Assembly (NCBI GenBank): GCA_003427395.1
Contig: BFEA01000283.1
Coordinates: 29,349 to 93,348, forward strand
Source of the DNA: Chara braunii
Taxonomy: Eukaryota > Streptophyta > Charophyceae > Charales > Characeae
Length of the DNA stretch: 64,000 bases
Reading direction: 5' to 3'
Every line of letters starts with the position of its first letter. Within the stretch, counting starts at the first letter, position 1. Shown here in pieces: positions 37,732 through 49,871 of this stretch. The position numbers and the translations under genes are program-made. Below the pieces are notes generated by a model. The model did not search any database. It was given only the letters and a program-made list of their open reading frames with translations, and had not been told where the DNA came from.

Positions 37732-37807
37732 GACTCCTACTTCATCGACGTCATCGACCACCTCGACGACTTCATCCATCTTCTTGACTTCAACTATTGG
37801 CTTCAGG
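37732..37807 (+). repeat. module C 3' half
   Basis: GACTCCTACTTCATCGACGT... abruptly follows GACCTTAG of an A-orientation fragment. Confidence 0.8.
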
Positions 37808-40223
37808 CTAGTGAGTGCCCCCCTCTACTTACAGGCAGAGGTTCCTTCATATGCTCAGAGTTTGTCTAAGGTCAAAACACTCCCTAACACAACAAATCAA
37901 CTAGCACAATCAAAGAAATCCCCATGCACTCACCAGTCTTTGGTGGTTTCCTTGATTGTGCTAGTTCAGCCAATGTTTTTTTGGCTAGTGAGCGTCTCCC
38001 TTTACCCAAAAGGGGAAGTTCCTCCATATGCTCAGAGTTTGTCTAAGGTCAAAACACACCCTCGCACAGCAGATCAGCTAGCACAATCAAAGAAACCGCC
38101 AGACTCTCACTAGTCTTTGGTGTTTTCTTTGATTGTGCTGGTTGAGCTAATGTTTTTTTGGCTAGTGAGTGCCCCCCCTACCCACATGCAGAGGTTCCTC
38201 CATATGCTCAGAGTTTGTCTAAGGTCAATGCACTCCCTAGCACAGCAGATCATGTAGCACAATCAAAGAAACCGCCACGCACTCACTAGTCTGAAAACCC
38301 TACCCACAGGGAGAGGTTCCCCCATATGGTCAGAGTTTGTCGCGAAAGGGTCTCCCTTTGCGTAGGGGGGGGCACTCACTGCCAAAAATACATTGGCTCA
38401 GCAAGCGCAATCAAAGAAACCACCAAAGACTAGTAAGTGCCCCCCCCCCCCCAAAGGCAGGGGTTCCTCCATATGCTTAGATAGTTGAGCCAATGTCTTT
38501 TTCGGCTAGTGAGTGCGCCCCCCTACCCAAAGGCAGAGGTTCCTCCATATGCCCAGAGATTGTCTAAGGTCAAAGCACTCCCTAGCACAGCAGATCAGCT
38601 AGCACAATCAAAGAAACTGACACGCATTCACTAGTCTTTGGTGGTTTCTTTGATTGTGCTAGTTGAGCGAATGGTTTTTTGGCTAGTGAGTGTCCCCCCC
38701 CTACCCAAAGGCAGAGGTTCCTCCATATGCTCATCACTAGCCAAAAAAACTTTGGCTCAACTAGCATAATAAAAAAAACCAATAAAGACTAGTGGGTGAA
38801 TTCACTAACCAAAAAAACATTGGCTCAGCTAGCACAATCAAGGAAACCACCAAAGACTAGTAAACCTACGACCCCCGTACCCACATGCAGTTGTTTTTTT
38901 GATTGTGCTAGCTGAGCCAATGTTTTTTTGGCTAGTGAGTTCCCCCCCCTTCCCAAACGCAGAGGTTCCTCCATATGCTCAAAGTTTGTATAAAGTCAAA
39001 GCACTCCCTAGCACAACAGATCAACTAGGGAGTGCTTTGACCTTAGACAAACTCTGAGCATATGGAGGAACCTCTGCCTTTGGGTAGGGGGTGACACTCT
39101 TTAGCCGAAAAAAAAAATTGGCTCAACTTGCACAATCAAAGAAACCACCTAGCCGGCGGTTTCTTTGATTGTGTTAGCTGATCTGCTAAGGTTTTTATAC
39201 CAGCGAGTGCGTGGCGGTTTCGTTGATTGTGCTAGCCGATCTAATGTGGCTAGGGTTTTTAGACTAGTGAGTGCGTGGCGGTTTCCTTGATTGTGCTAGC
39301 TGATCTGATGTGCTAGGGAGTGCTTTGACCTTAGACAAACTCTGCGCATATGGAGGAACCTCTTCATGTGGGTAGGGTTTTCAGACTAGTGAGTGCGTGG
39401 CGGTTTTTTTAAATGTGCTAGCGGTTTCTTTGATTGTGCAAGCAGTTTCTTTGATTGTGTTAGCTGATCTGTTGTCCATATACTCAGAGTTTCTCTCAGG
39501 TCAAAGTTTTCCCATCACAGCCGATCACCTAGCACAATCAAAGAAACCGTCATTCACTCACTAGTCTTTGGTGTTTTCTTTGATTTCGCTAGCTGAGCCA
39601 ATGTTTTTTTGGCTAGTGAGTGTCCCCCCCTACCCAAAAGCAGAGGTTCCTCTATATGCTCAGAGTTTGTTTAAGGTCAAAACACTCCCTAGCACAGCAG
39701 ATCAGCGAGCANAATAAAAAAAACCGCCACACACTCACTAGCCAAAAAAACATTGGCTCAACTATCTGAGCATACGGAGGAACCTCTCCCTTTTGGAGGT
39801 TTCTTTGATTGTGTTAGTTGAGCCAATGTTTTTTTGGCTAGTTTTTTTTGTCTTTGGTGGTTTCTTTGATTGTGCTAGTTGAGCCAATGTTTTTTTCGCC
39901 AGTGGGTGTCACCCGCTACCCAAAGGGAGACCCTACCCAAAAAGAGAGGTTCCTCCATATGCTCAGAGTTTGTGTAAGGTGAAAGCACTCCCTAGCACAA
40001 AATATCAGCTAGCACAATCAAGGAAATCGCCACACACTCAAGAGTCTTGGTTTCTTTAATTGTGCTTGTTGAGTCAATGTTTTTTTGGCTAGTGATGAGC
40101 ATATGGAGGAACCTCTGCCTGTGGGTAGGGTTTTTTGGCCAGTGAGTGCGTAGTGACCACCAAAGACTAGTGAGTGCGTGGCGGTTTCTTTGAGTGCCCC
40201 CCCCAACCCACAGGCATAGGTTC

Positions 40224-40323
40224 CTCTTCACGATCTCTGGGTTTTGCGGCTCTGCTTCAACATCGACTCGACTCCTACTTCATGGATGTCATCGACCACC
40301 TCGACGACTTCATCCATCTTCTT
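40224..40323 (+). repeat. module C, truncated at both ends
   Basis: Begins at the GGTTCC/TCTTCA fusion and ends at CATCCATCTTCTTTCACTAG. Confidence 0.8.
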
Positions 40324-40869
40324 TCACTAGTCTTCGGTGGTTTCTTTGATTGTACTTGTCGAGCCAATGTTTTTTTGGCTAGTGAGTGCCCCCCCTACCT
40401 AAAGGCAGAGGTTCCTCCATATGCTCAGAGTTTGTCTAAGGTCAAAGCACTCCCTAGCACAACAGATCATCTAGCACAATCAAAGAAACCGGCACGCACT
40501 CACTATTCTTTGGATGTTTCTTTGATTGTGCTAGCTGAGCAAAAGTTTTTTTTGCTAGTGAGTGCCCCCCCCTACCGAAAGGCAGACCCTACCCAAAAAC
40601 AGAGATTCCTCCATTTGCTCAGAGTTTGTCTAAGGTCAAAGCACTCCCTAGCACATCAGATCATCTAGCACAATCAAAGAAACCGCCACGCACTCACTAG
40701 TCTTTAGATGTTTCTTTGATTGTGCTAGCTGAACCAATGTTTTTTTGGTTAGTGAGTGTCCCTGACCATAGACAAACTCTGAGCATATAGAGGATCTCCT
40801 GCCTTTGGGTAGGGGGGACACTCACTAGCCAAAAACCCATTGGCTCAACTAGCACAATCAAGGAAACCG

Positions 40870-41032
40870 CGCTGAAGTTAAGAAGATGGATGAAGTCGTC
40901 GAGGTGGTCGATGACAAAGATGAAGTAGGAGTTGAATCGATGTCGAAGCAGAGCCGCAAAACGCTGACATTATGAAGAAGAGCTGATGATGGAGTTCCCG
41001 AGCTGATGATGGAGTTCCTGATGGTGTGAGCA
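40870..41032 (-). repeat. module C with a 20-bp internal duplication
   Basis: AGCTGATGATGGAGTTCCCG (40,981) is repeated as ...CCTG at 41,001, lengthening this copy. Confidence 0.8.
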
Positions 41033-41885
41033 GAGTGCTTTGACCTTAGACAAACTCACTACCCTGAAGCCAATAAGTGCCCCCCCCTACCCACAGGCAG
41101 AGGTTCGTCCATATGCTAAGAGTTTGATCTGCTGTGCTAGAGAGTGCTTTGACCTTAAAAAAACTCTGAGTTTACGGAGGAATATCTGGATGTGGGTAGG
41201 GGGGTACTCTCTAGCCAAAAAAAACATTGGCTCAACTATCTAAGCATGGAGTACCTGATGGTGTGAGCTGAGTGCTTTGACCTTAGAAAAACTCTGAGCA
41301 TATGGAGGAACCTCTGCCTTTGGGTAGGGGGGCACACTCACTAGCCGAAAAAAATATTGGCTCAACTATCTGAGCATATGGAAGAACCTGTGCCTTTGGG
41401 TGGGGGGGGGACCGTACCCAAAGGCAAAGGTTCCTCGATATGCTCAACAGATGAGCTAGCACAATCAAACAAACCGCCACGCACTCACTAGTCTTTGGTG
41501 GTTTTTTTTTATTGTGCTAGCTCAGCCAATGTTTTTTTGGCTAGTGTGTGCCTCCCCCTACCCACACACAGAGGTTCCTCCATATGCTCAGGGTTTATCT
41601 AAGTTCAAAGCACTCCCTATAACAGCAGATCAGCTAGCACAGAGGAACCAGCCACGCACTCACTAGTCTTTAGTGGTTTCTTTGATTGTGCTAGTTTAGC
41701 CAATGTTTTTTTGGCTACTGATAAGCATATGGAGGAACCTCTTCCGTTGGTTAGGGTTTTTTTGCTAGTGAGTGCGTGGCGGTTTCTTTGATTGTGCTAG
41801 CTGAGGCAATGCTTTTACCATAGTTTAAGGCATCATGTACCCACAGACAGAGGTTCCTCCATATGCTCAAAGTTTGTCTAAGGTC

Positions 41886-42023
41886 AAGTCAAGAAGATGG
41901 ATGAAGTCGTCGAGGTGGTCGATGACGTCGATGAAGAAAGAGTCGAGTCGATGTCGAAGCAGAGCCGCAAAATGCTGACATCCTGACGAAGAGCTGATGA
42001 TGGAGTACCTGATGGTGTGAGCA
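41886..42023 (-). repeat. module C, minus strand, left end missing
   Basis: Starts within GTCAAGAAGATGG, fused to GTCTAAGGTC of a B unit: a direct A/B switch inside the cassette. Confidence 0.8.
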
Positions 42024-42205
42024 TAGTGTTTTAACCTTAGACAAACTTTGAGCATATGGAGGAAACTCTGCCTGTGGGTAGGGGGAGACACTTATTGGCT
42101 TCAGGCTAGAGAGTGTCCTCCCCCTACCCAAAGGCAGAGGTTCCACTCCCACCAAAGACTAGTGAGTGCGTGGCAGTTTCTTTGGGTAGGGGGGGACACT
42201 CACTA

Positions 42206-42353
42206 ACCTGAAGCCAATAGTTGAAGTCAAGAAGATGGATAAAGTCGTCGAGGTGGTCGATGACGTCGATGAAGTAGGAGTCGAGTCGATGTCGAAGCAG
42301 AGCCGCAAAACGCTGACATCCTGAAGAAGAGTTCATGATGGAGTACCTAATGG
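42206..42353 (-). repeat. module C, minus strand
   Basis: The right end is fused to TAATGGCCACAGGCAGTGG, skipping the GTGTGAGCA end. The same TGGCCACAGGCAGTGG fusion occurs at 47,571. Confidence 0.8.
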
Positions 42354-43447
42354 CCACAGGCAGTGGTTCCTCCATATTCTCTGAGTTTGTCTAAGGTGAA
42401 AGCACTCCCTAGCACTGCGGATCATCTAGCATAATCAAAGAAACCGCCACACACTCACTAGTCTTTGGTGGTTTCTTTGATTGTGCTAGCTGAGCCTATG
42501 TTTTTTTGGCTAGTGAGTGTCCCCCCCTTCCCAAAGCCAGAACCTACCCAAAGGCAGAGGTTCCTCCATATGCTCAGAGTTTGTCTAAGGTCAAAGCACT
42601 CCCTAGCACAGCAGATCAGCAGATCAGCTAGCACAATCAAAGAAACCGTCACGCATTCACTAGTCTCTGCTGGTTTCTTTGATTGTGCTAGCTGAGCCAA
42701 TGTTTTTTTGGCTATTGAGTGCCCCCACCTACCCAAAGGCAGAGGTTCCTCCATATGCTTAGACTTTGTCTCAGGTAAGCACTCCCTAGCACAGCAGATC
42801 AGCTAGTACAATCAAAGAAACTGTCACGCACTCACTAGTCTGAAAACCCTACCCACATGAAGAGGTTTCTCCATATGCTCTGAATTTGTCTAAGGTGAAA
42901 GCATTCCCTAGCACAGCAAATCAGCTGGCACATTTAAAAAAATTGACACGCACTCACTATCTGAAAACCCTAACCACAGCCAGAGGTTCCTCGATATGCT
43001 CAGAGTTCGTCTAAGGTCAAAGCACTCCCTAGCACAGCAAATCAGCTAGGACAATAAAAGAAACTCCCACGCACTCACTATCTTAAAACCCTACCCAAAG
43101 GCAGTGGTTCCTCCATATGCTATGAGTTTGCAGAAGGTCAAAGAACTCCCTTGCACACCCGCTACCCAATCTCTGAGCATATGGAGGAACCTCACAGTCC
43201 ACCTTTGGGTAGGAGTTTGGCCAAAAAAATATGGGCTCACTAGCCAAAAAAACATTGGCTCTGCTATCTCAGCATATAAAGGAACCTCTGCCTTTAGGTG
43301 GGGGAGGGGGCGTAGGTTTTTTGGTTTTTGGTGATTTCTTTGATTGTGCTAGCTGAGCCAATGTTTTTTTGGCTAGTGAGTGCCCCCCCCTACCCAAAGG
43401 CAGAGGTTCCTCCATATGCTCAAAGTTTGTCTAAGGTCAAAGTACTC

Positions 43448-43499
43448 TACTTACACCATCAGGTACTCCATCATCAGCTCTTCTTCAGGATGTCAGCGT
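43448..43499 (+). repeat. module C 5' part only
   Basis: Runs from ACTTACACCATCAGG to GATGTCAGCG and stops at GTGGTTTTCAGACTAG. Confidence 0.8.
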
Positions 43500-44562
43500 G
43501 GTTTTCAGACTAGTGAGTGTGTGGGGGTTTCTTTGATTTTGCTAGGTGATCTGCTGTGCAAGGGAGTGTTTTTACCTTATACAAACTCTCACCATATGGA
43601 GGAACCTTTGCCTTTGGGTAGGGGGGGGAACTCAGTAGCCAAAAAAACATTGGCTCAGCTAGCACAATCAAAGAAACCGCCACCTGTGGGTAAGGGGGGG
43701 CGTAGGTTTTTTGGTCTTTGGTGGCTTCTTTGATTGTGCTAGCTGAGCCGATGTTTTTTTGGCTACTGAGTGTCCCTCCCTACCTTGAGGCAGAGGTTCC
43801 TCCATATGCTCAGAGTTTGTCTTAGGTCAAAGCACTCCCTAGCACAGCAGATCAGCTAGCATAATCAGAGAAACCGCCACACACTCACTAGTCTTTGGTG
43901 GTTTCTTTGATTGTGTTAGTTGAGCCAATGTTTTTTTGGCTAGTGAGTGCCCCTTCCTAGCTAGCACAATCAAAGGAACCACCATGCACTCACTAGTCTT
44001 TGGTAGTTTTTTTGATTGTGCTAGCTGAGCCAATGTTTTTTTGACTAGTGATTTCACGCAGAGGTTCCTCCATATGCTCAGAGTTTGTCTAAGGTCAAAG
44101 CACTCCCTAGTACAGCAGATCAGCTAGCACAACCAAAGAAACCGCCACGCACTCACTAGCCAAAAAGTCCTACCCACAGGCAGAGGTTCCTCCATATGCT
44201 CATCACTAACAGAAAAAAGATTGGCTCAAATAGCACAATCAAAGAAACCACGAAAGACAAGTGAGTCCGTGGCGGTTTCTTTGATTGTGCTGGCTGATCT
44301 GCTGTGCTAGGGAGTGCTTTGACCTTAGACAAACTCTGAGCATATGTAGGAACCTCTGTCTGTGGGTAGGGGAGGAACTCAATAGTCAAAAAAACATTGG
44401 CTTAGCTTGCACAATTAAAGAAACCACCAAAGACCAGTGAGTGCATGGCGTTTTCTTTGATTGTGCTAGCTGATCTGTTGTGCTAGGGAGTGCTTTGACC
44501 TTAGACAAACCCTGAGCATATAGATGAACCTCTGTCTGTGGGTAGGGGGGAACACTCACTAG

Positions 44563-44717
44563 CCTGAAGCCAATAGTTGAAGTCAAGAAGATGGATGAAG
44601 TCGTCGAGGTGGTCGATGACGTCGATGAAGTAGGAGTCGAGTTGATGTCGAAGCAAATCCACAAAACGCTGACATCCTGAAGAAGCGTTGATTATGGAGT
44701 ACCTGATGGTGTGAGCA
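44563..44717 (-). repeat. module C, full length, minus strand
   Basis: A 155-bp cassette with intact CTAG and GTGTGAGCA ends. Confidence 0.85.
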
Positions 44718-45120
44718 AAGTGTTTTAACCTTCTGCAAACTCTAAGCATATGGAGGAACCTTTGCCTCCCTGTTACAGCAGATCAACTAGCACAATCAAA
44801 GAAACCGCCACAAACTCACTTGCCAAAAAACCCTAGGTGATCTGTTGTGCTAGGGAGTGTTTTTACCTTAGACAAACACTGAGCATATGGAGGAACCTCT
44901 GCCTTTGGGTAGGAGGGGGCACTCACTAGCCAAAAAAACATTGGTTCCGCTAGCAGAATCAAAGAAACCACAAAAGACTAGTGAATGCGTGGCAGTTTTT
45001 TTTATTGTGCTAGTTGAACTGATGTGCTAAGGAGTCCATATGCTCAGAGTTTGTCTAAGGTGAAAGCACTCCCTACCACAGCACATCATCTAGCACAATC
45101 AAAGAAACCGCAATCACTAG

Positions 45121-45241
45121 ATTTCAGGATGCCAGCATTTTGCGGCTCTGCTTCGACATCGACTCGACTCCTACTTCCTCGACGTCATCGACCACCTCGA
45201 CGACTTCATCCATGTTCTTGACTTCAGCTATTGGCTTGAGG
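45121..45241 (+). repeat. module C, 5'-truncated
   Basis: Starts ATTTCAGGATGCCAGC directly after an AATCACTAG joint. It lies just upstream of the AT-rich insert. Confidence 0.8.
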
Positions 45242-45290
45242 CTAGTGAGTGCCCCTCCCTACCCACAGGCATAGGTTCCTCCATATACTC

Positions 45291-45688
45291 ATAATTAGAA
45301 TGAAGAATAAATAATCAAATTATTATGCAATCAATCTTCTTTACAGTAAAATTTATCAATGAAATGAATAATAATAATAATAATAATAATAATATATTAT
45401 GAATACAAGAATAAATAGAATCACAAAAGTAGCAATAATTTTCTTGTAAATGGAGAAGAGTCTATTTATGAAATCTCATCTATCAAATAATAAATTAAAT
45501 ACAACATTAAGATATATTCATTTCTTCCATTATTGATTATTGTATATGTGTATGTAAATGTTCATTAATATATCTCATCTTGTAAAAAAAAATAAAATAC
45601 GAATATAAAAATAATATAGAATAAGATATAAAAAAGAATGTTCATTCATTATAAATAAACTATTTACTATTCTCTTTATTGTCATATA
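45291..45688. other. AT-rich insert of unknown origin
   Basis: About 400 bp of strongly A+T-rich sequence replaces the stretch between CCATATACTCAT of one unit and TAGCACAACAAATCAG of the next. It includes an (AAT)n tract at about 45,366-45,394, many TAATAAT/ATATAAA runs and no ORF of note. Composition fits organellar intergenic DNA or an AT-rich transposon, but I recognise no gene or terminus, and no target duplication is visible. Confidence 0.75.
45366..45394. repeat. (AAT)n microsatellite
   Basis: About ten uninterrupted AAT/ATA units inside the AT-rich insert. Confidence 0.9.
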
Positions 45689-46128
45689 TAGCACAACAAA
45701 TCAGCTAGCACAACCAAAGAAACCGCCACGCATTCACTAGTCCTTGGTGGTTTCTTTGATTGTGTTAGTTGAGCCAATGTTTTTTTGGTTAGTGATGAGC
45801 ATATGGAAGAACCTCTGCCTGTGGGTAGGGTTTTTTTGCTAGTGAGTGCGTGGCGGTTTCTTTGATTGTGCTAGGTGATCTGTTGTACTAGGGAGTGCTT
45901 TGAGCTGAGACAAACTCTGAGCATATGGAGGAACCATTGCCTTTGGGTAGGGGGGGGCACTCACCAGCCGAAAAAAAACATTGGCTCAATAATCAGGCTC
46001 ACTAGTCTTTGGTCATTTTTTTGATTGTGTTAGCTGAGCCAATGTTTTTTTGGCTAATGAGTGCCCCCATCTACCCAAAGGCAGAGGTTCCTCCATATGC
46101 TCAGAGTTTGTCTAAGGTCAACGCACTC

Positions 46129-46283
46129 TACTCACACCATCAGGTCCTCCATCATCAACTCTTCTTTAGGATGTCAGGGTTTTGCGACTTTACTTCGACA
46201 TCGACTCGACTCGTACTACATCGAGGTCATCGACCACCTCGACGACTTCATCCATCTTCTTGACTTCAGCTATTGGCTTCAGG
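46129..46283 (+). repeat. module C, full length
   Basis: A 155-bp copy with TCGAGGTCATCG in place of TCGACGTCATCG. Confidence 0.85.
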
Positions 46284-46963
46284 CTAGTGAGTGCCCCCCT
46301 CTACCCATGGGCACAGGTTCCTCCATATGCTTAGAGTTTGTCTAAGGTCAAAGCACTCCCTAGCACAACAGATCTGCTAGCAGAATCAAACAAACCGCCA
46401 CACACTCACTAGTCTTTGGTGGTTTCTCTGATTGTGCTAGTTTCGCTGTAGCAGGGAGTGCTTTGACCTTAGACAAACTATGAGCATACGACTAGTGAGT
46501 GTCTCCCCCTACCCAAAGGCAGAGATTCCTCCATTTGCTTAGCGTTTGTCTAAGGTCAAAGCACTCCCTAGCATAGCAGATCAGCTAGCACAATAAAAAA
46601 AACCGTCGCGCACTCACTGGTCTTTGGTGGTTTCTTTGGTTGTGCTAGTTGAGCCAAGTTCTTTTTTGCTAGTGATGAGCACATGGAGGAACCTCTGCTA
46701 ATGGGTAGGGTTTTTTGTCTAGTGAGTGAGAGGCGGTTTCTTTGATTGTGCTAGATGATCTGCTGTGCTAGTGAGTGCCCCCCCCTACCCAAAGGCAGAG
46801 GTTCCTTCATATGCTCAGCGTTTATCTAAGGTTAAAGCATTCCCTAGCACAGCAGATCAGCTAGCACAATCAAAGAAACTGCCACGCACTCACTATCTAA
46901 AAACCCTACCGATAGGAAGAGGTTCCTCCATATGCTCAAAGTTTGTCTAAGGTCAAAGCACTC

Positions 46964-47003
46964 TGCTCACACCATCAAGTTCTTCATCATCAGCTCTTCC
47001 TCA
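46964..47003 (+). repeat. module C 5' part only
   Basis: TGCTCACACCATCAAGTTC...CTCTTCCTCA, broken at ACAGATATTAGG. Confidence 0.7.
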
Positions 47004-47091
47004 ACAGATATTAGGTAGTGGGTGTGTTAGGGAGTGCGTTGACCTTAAACAAACTCTGAGCATACGGAAGAACAATCATCTTCCGTTTCTA

Positions 47092-47094
<3 letters not shown>

Positions 47095-47172
<78 letters not shown>

Positions 47173-47173
47173 N

Positions 47174-47258
<85 letters not shown>
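47095..47258. repeat. (CT)n microsatellite, about 164 bp, with one N
   Basis: Uninterrupted CT dinucleotides apart from an N at 47,173. True length is uncertain because a tract of this size is hard to assemble and the N probably marks a join. Confidence 0.95.
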
Positions 47259-47260
<2 letters not shown>

Positions 47261-47427
47261 GGCTAGGGTTTTCTGATATTGAGTGCGTGACGGTTTCTTT
47301 GATTATGCTAGCTGATCTGCTGTGCTAGGGAGTGCTGATGTCTTGTGCTAGGGAGTGCTTTGACCTTTAACAAACTCTGAGCATATGGAGGAACCTCTGT
47401 CTGTGGGTAGGGGGGAACACTCACTAG

Positions 47428-47574
47428 CCTGAAGCCAATAGCTGAAGTCAAGAAAATGGATCAGGTCGTCGAGCTCGTCATTGACGTCGATGAAGTAGAA
47501 GTGCAGTCGATGTCAAAGCAGAGCTGCAAAACGCTGACATCCTGAAGAAGAGAGGATGATGGAGTACTTGATGG
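47428..47574 (-). repeat. module C, minus strand
   Basis: A diverged copy (GATCAGGTCGTCGAGCTCGTC) ending at the TGGCCACAGG fusion also seen at 42,353. Confidence 0.8.
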
Positions 47575-48191
47575 CCACAGGCAGTGGTTCCTCCATATGC
47601 TAAGAGTCAGTCTAAGGTCAAAGCACTTCCTAGCATAGCAGACGATCTAGCACAATGAAAGAAACCGCCACGCACTCACTAGTGTTTGGTGGTTTCTTTG
47701 ATTGTGCTAGCTGAACCAATGTTTTTTTGGCTAGTGAGTGCCCCCCCCTACCCAAAGACAAAGTTTTCTCCATATGCTCCGAGTTTGTCTAAGGTCAAAG
47801 CACTCCCTAACACAGCAAATCAGTTACCACAATCAAAGAAACCGCCACGCACTCACTACTCTTTGGTGGTTTCTTTGATTGTGCTGGTTGAACCAATAGT
47901 TCTTTGGCTAGTAATGAGCATATGCAGGAACCTCTACCTGTGGGTAGGATTTTTGGCTAGTGAGTGCATGGCGGTTTCTTTCATTGTGCTAGCTGATCTG
48001 CTGTACTAGGGAGTGCTTTGACCTTAGACAAACTCTAAGCATATGGAGAAACCACCAAAGACTAGTGAGTGAGTGGCGGTTTCTATGAATGTGCAAGCTG
48101 AGCCAATGTTTTTTTGGCTAGTGAGTGTCCTTCCTACTGAAAGACAGAGGTTCCTCCATATGCTCAGAGTTTGTTTAACGTCAACGCACTC

Positions 48192-48346
48192 TGCTCACAC
48201 GATCAGTTACTCCATCATCAGCTCTTCTTCAGGATGTCAACGTTTCGTGGATCTTCTTCGACATCGACTCGACTCCTACTTCATTTACGTCATTGACCAA
48301 CTCGACGACTTCATCCATCTTCTTGACTTTGGCTATTGGCTTCAGG
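48192..48346 (+). repeat. module C, full length
   Basis: A 155-bp copy between GCACTC (48,186) and CTAGTGAGTGC (48,347). It illustrates that the cassette exactly replaces the stretch that normally lies between these two motifs. Confidence 0.85.
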
Positions 48347-49629
48347 CTAGTGAGTGCCCCCCCCTACCCACAGGCAGAGGGTCCTCCATATGCTCATAGT
48401 TTGTCTAATGTCAAAGCACTCCCTGGTACAGCAGATCAGCTAGCACAATCCAAGAAACCGCCACGCACCCACTAGTCTTTGCTGGTTTCTTTGATTGTGC
48501 TAGGTTTCCTTGATTGTGCTAGTTGAGCCAATGGTTTTTTGGCTAGTAAGTGCCCCCACTACCCAAAGGCAGAGGTTCATCCATATGCTCATTGGCGGTT
48601 TCTTTAATTGTGCTAGATGATCTGTTGTACTAGTGAGTGCTTTGACCTTAGACAAACTCTCAGCCTATGGAGGAACCTCTGCCTTTGGGTAGGGGGGGCA
48701 CTCACTAGCCAAAAAAACATTGGCTAAGTTAGCACAATCAAAGAAACCACCTAAGACTAGTGAGTGCGTGGTTGTTTCTTTGATTGTGCTAGGTGATCTG
48801 TTGTGCTAGGGAGTGCTTTTGCAGTCCCTGGTATAGCAGATCAGCAAGCACAATCAAAGAAACCGCCACACACTCACTAGTCAAAAAACCCTACCCACAG
48901 ACAAAGGTTCCTCCATATGCTCATGACTAGCCAAAAAAACATTGGCTCAACTAGCACAATCAAAGAAACCACCAAAGACTAGTGAGTGCGTGGCGGTTTC
49001 TTTGATTGTGCTAGCTGATCTGTTGTGCTAGGGAGTGTTTTTACCTTAGACAAACTCTTAGCATATGGAGGAACCTCGGCCTTTGGGTAGGGGGGGTTAC
49101 TCACTAGCCAAAAAGACGTTGGCTCAATTATCTGGGCATATGGAGGAACCTCTTCCTTTGGATGGGGGGGGGCACTCACTAGGTGGGGGCACTTATTGGC
49201 TTACGCCTAGTGAGTGCCCACCCTACCCAAAGGCAAAGTTTCCTCCATATGCTCGGACTTTTTCTAAGGTCAAAGCACTCCCCAGCACAGCAGATCAGTT
49301 GGCACAATCAAAGAAACCGCCACGTAATCAATCGTGTTTGGTGGTTTCTTTGATTGTGCTAGTTGAGCCAATGCTTTTTTGGCTAATGATGAGCATATGG
49401 AGGAACCTCTTCCTGTTGGTAGGGTCTTTTGGCTAGTGAGTGGGTGGCGGTTTCTTTCACTGTGCTAGCTGATCTGCTGTACTAGGGAGTGCTTTGACCT
49501 TAGAGAAACTCTGAGCATATGGAGGAACCTCTGCCCTTGGGTAGGGGGGGGCACTCATTGGCCAAAAAAACATTGGCTCAGCTAGCACAATCAAAGAAAC
49601 CACCAAAGACTAGTGAGTGGGCCTGCCCA

Positions 49630-49711
49630 CCCAAAGGCAGAGGTTGGCTCAGCTACATACAATCAGAGAACCCAAAGGCAGAGGTTGGCTCAGCTACATA
49701 CAATCAAAGAA
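49630..49711 (+). repeat. 41-bp tandem duplication
   Basis: CCCAAAGGCAGAGGTTGGCT...AATCA(G/A)AGAA occurs at 49,630 and 49,671 with one mismatch. The unit is a chimera joining GGCAGAGG directly to TTGGCTCAGCTA. Confidence 0.85.
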
Positions 49712-49792
49712 ACCACCAAAGACTAGTGAGTGCGTGGCGGTTTCTTTGATTGTGCTAGCTGAGCCAATGTTTTTTTGGCTAGTGAGTGCCCC

Positions 49793-49871
49793 CACCCACT
49801 AGAATACCCACTAGAAAGCAACAAGCACCAAAAAAGCAATGCCCATTAGAAACCCACCGGAAACCCACGCC
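49793..49871 (+). repeat. module D
   Basis: CCCACTAGAATACCCACTAG, AAGCAACAAGCACC and AAGCAATGCCCATTAG lead into CCCTTTGCGGCTCTGC of module C. It has an extra AAGCAACAAGCACCAAAA insertion relative to 1,597. Confidence 0.75.

Larger units (their letters stand above)
29810..38480 (+). repeat. segmental duplication block B
   Basis: The counterpart of 2,216-9,170, with the same order of marker junctions. It is about 1.7 kb longer because it holds a local tandem duplication (about 34,790-36,080 repeated at 36,081 onward) and a second, looser doubling at 32.2-34.0 kb. Its first tandem copy lacks what corresponds to about 7,700-8,860 of block A. Confidence 0.8.
38481..45290. repeat. 177-bp CTAG satellite array
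   Basis: Mixed orientation, with module F junctions near 38,865, 43,305 (minus) and 43,695 (minus), and a module E junction at 41,808-41,850. A single ambiguous base at 39,712 stands where the unit normally has C (AGCACAAT), so it is a base-call ambiguity and not a join. No gene. Confidence 0.88.
45689..47094. repeat. 177-bp CTAG satellite array
   Basis: Units in both orientations between the AT-rich insert and the (CT)n tract. The last unit ends in an unusual AACAATCATCTTCCGTTTC just before the CT run. Confidence 0.85.

Noticed and set aside
39712-39712. Single N as a possible contig join
   Set aside because: The N occupies one consensus position (C in AGCACAAT) with no duplicated flank, so it is an ambiguous base.
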